Assembly (NCBI GenBank): GCA_963848825.1 | Contig: CAWKFA010000009.1 | Location: 372,001 to 436,000, forward strand | Reading direction: 5' to 3' | Origin: CAVVSQ01 sp963848825 | GTDB lineage: Bacteria; Planctomycetota; Planctomycetia; Gemmatales; Gemmataceae | Length of the DNA: 64,000 nt | In this document: piece after piece, positions 27,369-36,423 of the stretch | How the letters are laid out: each line of letters starts with the position of its first letter | Position numbering within the stretch: the first letter of the stretch is position 1 | Notes under the pieces: model-generated | Told to the model about the DNA's origin: nothing | Database searches by the model: none | What the model saw: the letters and a program-made list of their open reading frames with translations, nothing else | Made by a program: the position numbers and the translations under genes

Positions 27369-28682
27369 TCAAATAAACACGGGATTTTTGCCGTCGGTTG
27401 GCCCGACCGCGACCGCTGGCGAAACACGCCAGTCTTTGTGGGCGTCCGCCAGAAATTCGACAACGCTCTCGGCAAATTTGTCATGGTATTCGAAGGCGGC
27501 GCAGTGTCGGGCATCTTGCAAACTTACTAGCTGGGCATTCGGGATCGTCTTGGCCATCACGTCGCTCGCTTCCGGCAAGCAGGTGGTATCCTTGGAGCCG
27601 GTCACGACAAGGGTCGGCACCGGAATGCTGGCGAGCGTGGCAGTGGCGTCATAGTTCATCATGCCGAGCATGCCGCGGGCTACCACGGCGGGCCAGGCTT
27701 CAACCGTATAATGCGTTATAAAATTGAGTTGTCCCCTGGTTTCTTTGCCGGAGAACGAGCTACGGTCCGTCGAACGATGCGCCGAGCCATTGAGATAACT
27801 CAGCCAGTTAAGCACCCAAAATACCGGTGCGAGGCCGACCATCAGGTAACAAAGCGGTTCGAGAACCGGTTTTTGAATGGCGCTATAAAGCCAGGCCATG
27901 GATGTGGTTTTGACCGGGTTGGTATACGTGCTATTGACGATTATGAGACTTGAAACGCGGGTGCCCAGGGTGTCCCGGAACAAACGGCAATAAGTCAGGT
28001 TGATCATGCCGCCAATACTGTGGCCAAGCAAAGTGACGGGCCGGTTACCGGCGAGGCTAATGACCGCATCGAGATCGCGAGCCAACTTCTCGAGGCTCCA
28101 GTCCTTGTTCGCGGGCGACGTGGACAAACCCAAGCCCGGCAAGTCCCAAACAATCAACCGGTAACGGCCGGCCAGTTCTTTTTTGGCATAATACCAGTCA
28201 TCGCCATCCAACCCCCAACCGTGCGTCAAGACGATCGGCGGCGCGTCTGCCGGGCCGAAAAACTCTACCTGAAGCACGCTGCCATCGGGCCGCTTGACGC
28301 GCTGCACCGCTGTTGAGCGCATGCTCGTCGGCTCGTCATTTCCACGACGACGCCAAACGCCACGGCCCAGCCAGCGTCCGCCCAATGACCAGGTCAAAAG
28401 TCCCACACCAATTAATAGATAGGCAGTGGCGCGATTCCAGCCGAACTCCCAGGCCACCATGTGGGTTTGCCCCGGTTGCGCATCGCGTTGCCCATCGACT
28501 TCGCGCCGCGGGGTGCCCTGCGTAGCAACGGGAATGGTCTGTACTGACGATGGCGGCTCGGTAACGAGCACGTTGCGTTGGTCAGACCACTGATAAAGCA
28601 AAAAAGCGCCGATTCCCAGCAGCGCGACCGAAAAAATCGCCCGTAAAAACATGCCCAGGATCTGGAAGGGCATAAACAGCAT
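27369..28682 (-). CDS. Membrane-anchored alpha/beta hydrolase
   Basis: The 437-residue protein has two N-terminal membrane segments (residues 9-28 and 85-102) flanking a short periplasm-like loop, then an alpha/beta-hydrolase domain. The oxyanion region is IVLTHGWGLDGDDWYY, the nucleophile elbow VTLLGHSIGGMINLTY, the acid near TLVVTGSKDTTC and the histidine in DARHCAAFEYHD. The fold is certain, the substrate unknown. The 284 bases after it and the 252 bases before it are non-coding. The frame is intact. Confidence 0.85.
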   Translation of the reverse strand: MLFMPFQILGMFLRAIFSVALLGIGAFLLYQWSDQRNVLVTEPPSSVQTIPVATQGTPRREVDGQRDAQPGQTHMVAWEFGWNRATAYLLIGVGLLTWSLGGRWLGRGVWRRRGNDEPTSMRSTAVQRVKRPDGSVLQVEFFGPADAPPIVLTHGWGLDGDDWYYAKKELAGRYRLIVWDLPGLGLSTSPANKDWSLEKLARDLDAVISLAGNRPVTLLGHSIGGMINLTYCRLFRDTLGTRVSSLIIVNSTYTNPVKTTSMAWLYSAIQKPVLEPLCYLMVGLAPVFWVLNWLSYLNGSAHRSTDRSSFSGKETRGQLNFITHYTVEAWPAVVARGMLGMMNYDATATLASIPVPTLVVTGSKDTTCLPEASDVMAKTIPNAQLVSLQDARHCAAFEYHDKFAESVVEFLADAHKDWRVSPAVAVGPTDGKNPVFI

Positions 28683-28934
28683 GATTGACCTCCGTGACAG
28701 GTACCCGGCGATGTATTTACTGTGTTTGCTCGCCGACGAAGATGTGCCTTTTGCAAACGGCAGGCCAATGTGTGGTTAACGTGCGAAAGATAAAAGTCGC
28801 TAGCACGTCGGCGAACCGTGATTTGCATCATACGGTGGCGGGCGCCAGGGTGAAATGCGGGCGCGAACCCGCACTTCCAGGGCAGGCTTGTCGCGATCAG
28901 CCGACCCCTCATGACGTTCGGTTCGCCAGCGCGC

Positions 28935-30251
28935 TCATGGCGCCCCGATGATTGCTTCCTCCGCCACCATCTTGCGAATGTCCTGGGTGATGCGCATTGA
29001 GCAGAATTTGGGGCCGCACATCGAGCAGAACTTGGCGGACTTGAAAACTTCCTGGGGCAAGGTTTCATCGTGCATGGAGCGGGCGGTTTCCGGGTCGAGG
29101 GACAGCGCGAACTGGCGCTCCCAGTCGAATTCGAAGCGCGCCTTGGACAGCGCGTCGTCGCGATCGCGGACGTTTTTGCGGCCCCTGGCGATGTCGCCGG
29201 CGTGGGCCGCTATCTTGTAGGCAATCACTCCCTGGCGGACATCGTCTTTATTGGGCAAGCCGAGGTGCTCCTTGGGAGTTACATAACAAAGCATGGAGGC
29301 GCCGGCCTCGGCGGCGAGCGCGGCGCCGATCGCCGACGTGATGTGGTCATATCCCGGTGCAATGTCCGTCACCAGCGGGCCGAGCACGTAAAACGGGGCT
29401 TCATGGCAAAGCTCACGTTCCTTTTCCACGTTCATGCGCACGAGGTGCATGGGAATGTGCCCCGGCCCCTCGATCATTACCTGGCAGCCGTGCTCCCAGG
29501 CCTTGAGGGTCAATTCGCCCAGGGTTTTCAGCTCGGCGAACTGCGCACTATCGTTCGCGTCGGCCAGGCAGCCTGGACGCAGGCCGTCGCCGAGGCTGAA
29601 GGTCACGTCGTGGGCGCGCATGATTTCGCATAGCTCGTCGAAGTGGGTGTACCAGGGATTTTGCTGTTTGTGGGCCAGCATCCAGGCACCCATCAAGGAG
29701 CCGCCCCGGCTGACGATGCCGGTGATCCGGCGTGACGTCATCGGCAAATATTCCTGCAGGACGCCCGCGTGGATGGTCATGTAATCCACGCCTTGCTTCG
29801 CCTGATGTTCGACCATATCCAGCATCATGCGCGGCGTGATGTCGGCCGGGTCCTTGACGTTTTGGATGATCTGATAAACGGGCACCGTGCCGATCGGCAC
29901 GGGCGAGGCGTCGATAAGGGCCTGGCGGATGCCATCGATATTACCGCCGGTGGACAGGTCCATGACCGTGTCGCTGCCCAAATGTACCGCCGTGTGCAGC
30001 TTTTCCAGCTCTTCCTCGACTCCGCCCGTGACAGCGGAGTTGCCGATATTGGCGTTGATCTTGCACAGCGAAGCGACGCCGATGGCCATCGGCTCGAGGC
30101 GTTTTTTTAAATGGTGGATGTTTGCCGGAATGACCATACGGCCGCGGGCGGTTTCATCGCGGATTAGCTCGGGGGTTAAATCCTCACGGCGGGCGACAAA
30201 AGCCATTTCGTCCGTGATGGTCCCCAGGCGGGCGGCTTCTAACTGCGTCAT
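28935..30251 (-). CDS. thiC: Phosphomethylpyrimidine synthase ThiC
   Basis: ThiC is the radical-SAM enzyme that rearranges aminoimidazole ribotide to hydroxymethylpyrimidine phosphate in thiamine synthesis. The 438-residue protein has ANIGNSAVTGGVEEELEKL, DTVMDLSTGGNIDGIRQALI, MEGPGH-type IEGPGHIPMH, and the C-terminal cluster motif CSMCGPKFCSM (CxxCx4C). I chose the ATG at 30251 because similarity starts at MTQLEAARLGTITDEM; the open frame upstream runs through the riboswitch. A TPP riboswitch lies about 70 bases upstream, so expression falls when thiamine diphosphate is plentiful. No other thi gene adjoins it. Confidence 0.96.
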   Translation of the reverse strand: MTQLEAARLGTITDEMAFVARREDLTPELIRDETARGRMVIPANIHHLKKRLEPMAIGVASLCKINANIGNSAVTGGVEEELEKLHTAVHLGSDTVMDLSTGGNIDGIRQALIDASPVPIGTVPVYQIIQNVKDPADITPRMMLDMVEHQAKQGVDYMTIHAGVLQEYLPMTSRRITGIVSRGGSLMGAWMLAHKQQNPWYTHFDELCEIMRAHDVTFSLGDGLRPGCLADANDSAQFAELKTLGELTLKAWEHGCQVMIEGPGHIPMHLVRMNVEKERELCHEAPFYVLGPLVTDIAPGYDHITSAIGAALAAEAGASMLCYVTPKEHLGLPNKDDVRQGVIAYKIAAHAGDIARGRKNVRDRDDALSKARFEFDWERQFALSLDPETARSMHDETLPQEVFKSAKFCSMCGPKFCSMRITQDIRKMVAEEAIIGAP

Positions 30252-30321
30252 GATGGGCTCCGTTGGTAAGCGGGCGCGATGCTGCGTCGGTGGAACAAAG
30301 GAAGGGGGGCAGGAGAAATGT

Positions 30322-30401
30322 TCGCTTTCCCACGCCGGCATGAACCGGATCAGGTCCCAGGGTCTGATCTCAGCCCGTCCAATGACGGACACCCCTAGCG
30401 A
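30322..30401 (-). promoter_or_regulatory. TPP riboswitch (THI element)
   Basis: Read on the minus strand, the conserved core is complete: AGGGGTGTCC, then CTGAGATCAGACCCTGG, ACCTGATCCGGTTCATGCC and GGCGTGGGAAAGCGA. The pyrimidine-sensing CUGAGA bulge and the diphosphate-binding GCGUGGG/ACCUGAUC arm both match the thi-box consensus. The closing stem TCGCT / AGCGA brackets the element. Its position about 70 bases before the thiC start suggests control of translation initiation or early termination. Confidence 0.96.
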
Positions 30402-30553
30402 TTCACTTCGATTGTATGCGCTTTTGGCGGCAGGTCAAGCGGCCAATCAGGGCCCGCCACATTGCGGATTGTGGCCCGCGCTCCGGCGATTTACAATGAA
30501 GCCCCTGGCAATCGTGTGTAGGCCGATGCCGCTTAAATTTTATTGGGCTGCCC

Positions 30554-32900
30554 ATGCGTACCTTTTTGACGACCACGATCTGCTTCCTTACCATTCTCGG
30601 CGGCGCCCGCGCAAGGGAAAAAGGAGGCTCTGGTCTCGCAAGTCAAAGGCGCGATTGAACGGGGCGTGAAGTATTTGGAGGAAACACAAAGGCCGGATGG
30701 CGGCTGGCTGGAACAGTTCCCAAATAATGACGGGGGCTGCTCGTCGCTGGCCATGCTCGCGCTGCTCAATGCTGGCCGGTCCCTGGACGAAGCCCATGTG
30801 AAGCGGGGACTCTCCCATCTGCGTAAGCTTGAGCCCGCCTCCACCTATGTGCGCGCGCTGCAAACCATGGTGCTGGTGGAGGCTGGTCAGCCAGAAGATC
30901 GTGGCCGGATCTCCGGCAATATCAAATGGCTGCTCGATGCCCGTGTCTTTCGCAATGGCCAGTTGGCGGGCTGGAGCTATCACAGCGTTGGCCCTGGCGG
31001 AACGGACAATTCCAACACGCAATATGCGCTGCTTGGCCTCTGGGCGGGCCGGCAAGCCGGCGTCACCATCAATCGCGAAATCTGGGAGTCCATTCGCGAT
31101 TTCTACCTCCATACCCAGGAAGCCGATGGTGCCTGGCCGTATTCCATGCGTAACAACGTGGCCGGCGTCGGGGGACCGTCGTTGACAATGACATCCGCGG
31201 GATTGGCCGGGCTGCTTATTTCCGGGATGGAGCTCAATGTGGGTCGGGAGAAGATTCAGGCGGACGGGGTCGCCCTGGGCTGTGGGATTTACGAGGAGAA
31301 CGTACCCCTGGCCAAGGCCATGAATTGGATTGGCAATCATTTCGCCATCGACAGAGATACTTTGACCATCAAGGTCTTTTACAATCTTTACGGGCTTGAG
31401 CGCACGGGCCGCTTGACCGGGCAGCGCTTCCTGGGTGGCCACGACTGGTATCGTGAAGGCTGCCAGTATCTTGTGGGTGCTCAACGGCTAAGCGGCAGCT
31501 GGCGCGGCGCGGAGCCCTGGGAAAAGTACGAAGTAGTCAGCACCAGTTTCGCCCTTCTTTTCCTCTCCAAGGGCCGGACCCCTGTGCTCATGAGCAAACT
31601 GGTCCATGGTCCGACGCAGGCTCGTGACATTGATACCGACTGGAACAACGACCGCAACGATCTACGCAATCTGGTCGGCTTCACGGCCGATAGTTTATTT
31701 CACAAGCTGCCGCTTGCCTGGCAGACCTTCGACATTCTGCGCCGCCACGCCGCAGGGCGAGGCCACCACGGAGGAAGATTTGCTGGAGGCCACGTCGGAG
31801 CTGTTGCAGTCACCGGTCGCTTATCTGAATGGGCACAAATCGCCCCTGGGCCGCTTCACCAAGATCGAAAAGGAAGTTTTGAAGCGCTACATCGACAATG
31901 GCGGCTTTATTCTCGCGGAAGCCTGTTGCGGCAGCCCCGAATTTAACACTGGCTTCAAGCGCCTGGTGGAGGAGCTTTGGCCCGATAACGAGCTTATTCC
32001 CCTTCCCGGCGACCATCCGGTTTGGCGGAGCCACTTCTTGATCAAGCCCGGCGAACCCTATGAGCTCTGGGGCATGTCCCTGGGCTGCAAGACGGTGCTG
32101 ATTTATAGCCCCAAGGACATGTCCTGCCAGTGGGAGTCCAACAACCTGAAAGATGGCAAGGCGCTCAAGGCGTTCCAGCTGGGCGCCAATATTCTCGCTT
32201 ATGCCACTGGCATGGAACCGCCCAAACCACGCTTGACGCAAGTCGATGTCGCGGCAACCAACGATCCGAGCAACGTCCCGCGCGGCTTTATCAAGGCGGC
32301 CCAGCTTCGTCACAGTGGCGACTGGCAGCCCGCTCCCCGGGCCATGCGCAATCTCATGGACAAGATGCACAAGACGGCCGGGCTCGATGTGGTCCTCAAG
32401 ACGGAGGAGCTGTCGGTGGGCAGCACCGCCATAGTCGATTACAAGTTCCTCTACATGCAGGGGCGGCGTGAATTTCAGTTCAGCGACGATGCACTCAAGC
32501 GTCTTCGTTTTAATCTGGAAAATGGCGCCTTGCTCTTCGCCGATGCCAGCTGCGGCAAGGAAGCTTTCGACAAGGCCTTTCGGGCCTTCGCCAAGCAGCT
32601 CTTTCCGAAAGAAGCCATGGTGCAGGTGGCGCCGACGATCCTCTTTTCGGCAAAGAGCTAAACGGCGAGGCACTGACATATGCCAATATCGAGTACCGCG
32701 GCGAGGCCGGCGGGCCGATGCGCAAGGCGGCACCCTTTGTGGAAGGTGTCAAGGTGAACGGACGCTGGGCGATTCTTTACAGCAAATACGACATCGGCTG
32801 TGCCCTGGAGCGGCATCAGTCCGTCGATTGCCGTGGCTACCAGCCGGACAGCGCGTTCAAGATTGCCGGGGCCGCCCTGCTGTATTCGTTGCGTCCCTGA
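30554..32900 (+). CDS. DUF4159 protein with terpene-cyclase-like repeats, frameshifted
   Basis: A secreted protein of about 780 residues. After a signal peptide (MRTFLTTTICFLTILGGARA) comes an alpha/alpha toroid like prenyltransferase/squalene cyclase repeats, with repeated QxxDGxW-type motifs: YLEETQRPDGGWLEQF, YLHTQEADGAWPYSM and EGCQYLVGAQRLSGSWRG. The C-terminal third is a DUF4159 domain: YLNGHKSPLGRFTKIEKEVL, RYIDNGGFILAEACCGSPEF, and GRWAILYSKYDIGCALERH. The order toroid plus DUF4159 is a recurring planctomycete architecture with no known activity. Breaks near 30620, 31755 and 32655 are each repaired by one base. It lacks obvious cyclase DxDD or squalene-hopene residues, so enzymatic cyclisation is doubtful. 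Confidence 0.8.
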
Positions 32901-32932
32901 GGATTTTGTCGCTCGCCGCCTTCATCGATGGA

Positions 32933-34189
32933 TCAAATCGGCACCAGGTTCCCCGACGGGTCGAAGGGAATGTCAAATGGTCCTTTTTCCACCGTGAACT
33001 CGGTGCGCTTAGGTAGTTCGTCCAGGCAAGGCTGGGAGACTTCGACTTCCTCGAGCCAAAGAGTACTGCGGATGTGCATGATGCGCGCCTGGTCGGCCGG
33101 GCGGGTGCCGAGGATGGCAAGCGCCGCGTCGAGCACCTTGCGGTCGCTATCGAGATGGACAGGCAAGTTGGCGCCTTCGGGGTAGCCGCTGGTCAGGCAA
33201 TTGATGGCCGTCGCCTCATAATTCATGGCTTTGACCAGACGGGTGCTGGTGAAATTGGCAAAGCCAATGCCGGTGGCGTTGCCATGCGTCTTGCCCGAGA
33301 GGCCGCGTACGAAGATGAAGCGCATGTTGGGCTGATCGGCCGGGGGCTTGTTGGCAAAGGCACGTTTGCGGCCAACAATGTTGGTGTCCATGCCGGAGCC
33401 GCTAATCTCCTTGCCGATCTCGTCAATGATGAGCAGATCGGCGGTATGAAAGGGCAGGCGCGCCAGCCATTCTCTGGCCTTGACGAGCAGCTTTTCTTCG
33501 ACTGCCTCGAAATCCGCCGGCAGGGCGCCTTCCACCAGCGCGGTCTCATCGTAACCATTTTCCACCACGGCCAAACCAAAGGCGATCGGGGCCCTGGCAC
33601 GCAACGTTCGGCCCACGGAACGCACCACCTGATCGTAAGGCTGTTCGACAAGGATTTTGTGATACCAGGCGGTGCCGACATGTTTGCCCAGGCCGATCAT
33701 CATCATTTTCATGAGGCCGCTTTCGATGGGGCCATGAAAGCTGGTATGGGGCTTCACGCGCGCGACGATGCCAATGTGGTCGGCCTGGGAAGCTGTCTTG
33801 TCGAGATAAACCGGAGAGCCTTCGGGGGTCGTGCCTGCCTGGATGACCTCCATGGAGGCGCGAATTGGCACGCCGACAAACGCCTCGGTGATGCCATAAC
33901 TTTCGAGCACCGCGCGCTGGCCTTCGGCGGTGCCGCCCCCGTGGCTGCCCATGGCCGGCACGATGAAGGGCTTGGCGCCCAGGTCCTTCAGGTGCTGGGC
34001 AACGCTCTTGAGAACGATGGGAATATTGGCGATACCGCGACTGCCGCCCGTAAGTGCCACGCTCTGGCCCGGCAAGATGGACTTGGCCAGGCCAAGCCTG
34101 GAGAGCGCGTCACGCACGGCTTCCGGAATGTTGTCGATACGGGGCCGGGCGAAATGTTGCCGCACGCGCACCATGCGTGGATATGCCAT
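32933..34189 (-). CDS. LarA-like (nickel lactate racemase domain, DUF2088) protein
   Basis: The 418-residue protein resembles the N-terminal domain family of the nickel-pincer lactate racemase LarA. Visible are PGQSVALTGGSRGIANIPIV, FIVPAMGSHGGGTAEGQRAV, HIGIVARVKPHTSFHGPIES with the family's lysine and histidines, and GLMKMMMIGLGKHVGTAWYH. No larB, larC or larE (cofactor synthesis) gene is in the window. LarA relatives epimerise or racemise several 2-hydroxy acids, so the substrate is open. The frame is complete. A secreted-protein gene lies 15 bases upstream on the same strand. Confidence 0.82.
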   Translation of the reverse strand: MAYPRMVRVRQHFARPRIDNIPEAVRDALSRLGLAKSILPGQSVALTGGSRGIANIPIVLKSVAQHLKDLGAKPFIVPAMGSHGGGTAEGQRAVLESYGITEAFVGVPIRASMEVIQAGTTPEGSPVYLDKTASQADHIGIVARVKPHTSFHGPIESGLMKMMMIGLGKHVGTAWYHKILVEQPYDQVVRSVGRTLRARAPIAFGLAVVENGYDETALVEGALPADFEAVEEKLLVKAREWLARLPFHTADLLIIDEIGKEISGSGMDTNIVGRKRAFANKPPADQPNMRFIFVRGLSGKTHGNATGIGFANFTSTRLVKAMNYEATAINCLTSGYPEGANLPVHLDSDRKVLDAALAILGTRPADQARIMHIRSTLWLEEVEVSQPCLDELPKRTEFTVEKGPFDIPFDPSGNLVPI

Positions 34190-34204
34190 GATTCCACCTC
34201 ACCT

Positions 34205-34859
34205 TCATTTGCCAGCTTTGAATTCCTTGAGTTCCATGAGTACGCCGTTGTTGCCGACGCGGATATGCTGTTTGACGATACCGACGTCGGGCGCGAACCA
34301 ATAGTCGATGACCATTTTTTCGTTGCCCAGCATGAAGTCCTTGCTGGAAATGTGCTTGGCGGGATAGGCGCCCGCGGGCACCTTGACCGACGCATCATCA
34401 CACTTGAAGGTGCCGGTAAGCTGGACGTTTTCTGAATTCGAGTCCACTTTCCAGCTACCGCCGCTGGTGATCGGTAGCTTTAGAAAACACAAGGGGGGCG
34501 AGATATCTTTATTGGCCGTCGAGAAACGATAGACGCCGTCCTTGAGGACCGCGACATGTTCCGTCAGCTCCTTGGGACCGCTTACCACTTTGAGAGCGTA
34601 GCGCCAGATGGTCTCTTCCTTGCCGGTCTTATCGAGGACATATTTGTAGACGTACGTTTCCTTTTTCTCCACCGAGACGGTCACTTCCTTGTCGCCGGGT
34701 GAATCGTCGACGGTCACTTTATAAACCCAGTGGCTGCCTTCGCGCAGGGGATAATAGGGCGTTTCGAATAACTGCGGCTGTTTATCCTGCTGAGCGTGGC
34801 CCGGCGCTGAGGAGAGTCACGATAGCGCCGAAGAACAAGAACTTGGCGAACCTATGCAT
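34205..34859 (-). CDS. Unknown secreted protein, one frameshift near the signal peptide
   Basis: A signal peptide (MHRFAKFLFFGAIVTLLSAG) is followed, after a one-base break near 34785, by QPQLFETPYYPLREGSHWVY and a beta-rich domain to VLMELKEFKAGK, about 215 residues in all. The pattern YYPLREGSHWVYKV, and GIVKQHIRVGNNGVLMELKE resembles the small periplasmic beta proteins of planctomycetes that begin 'YFPLKVGNTWTY'; I know no function for them. It sits 15 bases upstream of the LarA-like gene and probably shares its transcript. Confidence 0.65.
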
Positions 34860-35095
34860 AACGCCACCCTGGGAAGAAGGGGCCCATAAAGGGGGAAAGA
34901 ACGCTTCGGTAGTTTAGCGAAAAGGGCCTGAAATGCGAAGATGGGTTTGGCGGCAGGTTCGTTTCGGACGCGACCGCGGCGCGGCATGCTTGCCCCCGCG
35001 GCTTGTCGGCAAACGGCCTTGATTACTTTAGGAAATCCGGCTATCGCACTCGACGGTTCGCCGAGATGGATCATCCGACCTGAGGAGACCAGGAT

Positions 35096-35322
35096 ATGCC
35101 GGGCAGATTAATTGGACGGGTAGCAATGGCGGCGCTCCTCCTGAGCGGTTCGGGCTGTTGTAGTTTTTGGGAGCGCCATTGTGCTCCGGCACACCCGGTG
35201 GCGCCGCTTATGCGCCCTGCCAGCCTGCGCAGCAATGCTGCCCGACCTATGCGCCGCCGCCAGCGGCCACCTGTCCGCCTGGTTGCGCGCCGGCGAGCAG
35301 TGGTTTTCAACGTCCGTATTAG
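35096..35322 (+). CDS. Small Cys/Pro-rich lipoprotein, one frameshift
   Basis: The start MPGRLIGRVAMAALLLSGSG is followed by CC, giving a lipobox (LSGSGC). After a break near 35190 the frame continues YAPCQPAQQCCPTYAPPPAA and TCPPGCAPASSGFQRPY to a stop at 35320-35322. The mature protein would be only about 55 residues, a third of them Cys or Pro, anchored in the outer or inner membrane by lipid. Function is unknown. The 236-base region before it holds no gene. It is too short and disrupted to be found by length alone, but the signal and composition argue for a real gene. Confidence 0.6.
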
Positions 35323-35349
35323 TCGCGTCGCAAGCGCCGCGGTAAATCA

Positions 35350-36213
35350 TCACACAGGCAGCAAATCACTTTTCGGCGCCGCCACCGCCTTGGCGAGGCG
35401 GTCCATCATCTCAACACAGGTCGGCCATCGATTTTGGGGCACGGCATCCAGGCCGTGCGCCAGGATGGGTTGTTCGGCCGGCGTCAATGCATTGAGGTCC
35501 GGCGCGGGCCGCACATAACCTGGTGCGAAGGTTGTTGGCGTATCCGGGAAGGGCAAACGGCCGGTGCGTAACTGGTAATAGCTTACCGCCAGGGCGTACT
35601 GGTCCGTACGATCGCTCAGCCAGCCCTGAAACACTTCCGGTGCAGCGTACTGAAGCGACCCCTCGCGGCGGTGATACCACATGGGCGACGTTGTCTGCAC
35701 TGCCAGGCTGAAGTCCGCCAGCTTGACCGTCCGGCCCTGTACCAGCAAGTTGCTCGGTTTGATGTCGCAATGGCGAAAGGCGACGCGCTGACCGCCGATT
35801 TTGTGCTGGCGCGCGTTGAGGAAATCGACGGCCTCCGCCGCCTGGCTCAAGAAGAAGCACAGGTGATCGGGCAGGATGGGGACACCGAATTCGGCGTAAT
35901 AAATCTCGAGCAGATCGAGCAAGCTGCCCTCCGCCAGTTCCATGAGAATGACGAGGTAGCCCTGACAACTCCAGACCTGATCGACGCGGATAAGATTAGG
36001 GTGGCTCAGATTGCGAATGGCCTGCAAGCCCCGGATTTCCTGGGCTGCGGAACCTTGAGTGTCGCTGGGCAGGAATTTCAGGGCGACACAGCTGTTATCC
36101 GCCAGGCGCACCGCTTTCCAGACCTCGCCCCAGCCTCCCCTGCCCAGTAACTGGGCGAGCTGGTAGCCGGGATAGGGCTCTATTCCCTTGCTTAATTGTA
36201 GATTTCCTGCCAC
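35350..36213 (-). CDS. Serine/threonine protein kinase, non-RD type
   Basis: A soluble kinase domain of about 287 residues with no membrane segment or sensor domain. The glycine loop is LLGRGGWGEVWKAV, the ATP lysine CVALKF, the catalytic loop FRHCDIKPSNLLVQ and the metal-binding segment KLADFSLAV. HCD replaces the usual HRD and DFS the usual DFG; catalytic Asp, Asn and metal Asp are kept. APE is present in YAAPEVF, and DRTDQYALAVSYYQL is typical. I prefer the GTG at 36213, which has GAGGGG just upstream, over an in-frame ATG at 36357. The divergent TPR gene starts about 210 bases away. Confidence 0.82.
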   Translation of the reverse strand: MAGNLQLSKGIEPYPGYQLAQLLGRGGWGEVWKAVRLADNSCVALKFLPSDTQGSAAQEIRGLQAIRNLSHPNLIRVDQVWSCQGYLVILMELAEGSLLDLLEIYYAEFGVPILPDHLCFFLSQAAEAVDFLNARQHKIGGQRVAFRHCDIKPSNLLVQGRTVKLADFSLAVQTTSPMWYHRREGSLQYAAPEVFQGWLSDRTDQYALAVSYYQLRTGRLPFPDTPTTFAPGYVRPAPDLNALTPAEQPILAHGLDAVPQNRWPTCVEMMDRLAKAVAAPKSDLLPV

Positions 36214-36423
36214 GTGAGCCCCTCTGGCGATGGCGCAGTCTCTCCGGGGCCCAGGGCGGCGGGCATGAAAAGACGATCCTTCTCCCGCAAATCTACGCTT
36301 GATAACGTCCAAAGTCAAAAACAAACCATAAAGGTGCTGTGGCGGCATGGCACGCATTTGGGTAGCATAAGGAACGGTGGTGGTTTGTGGTCCGCCGACG
36401 GACTTTCGCGTGGAGAAGCAATC

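Noticed and set aside
30554..31750. Squalene-hopene cyclase
   Set aside because: The repeats fit, but there is a signal peptide, a DUF4159 domain, and no visible DxDD acid motif.
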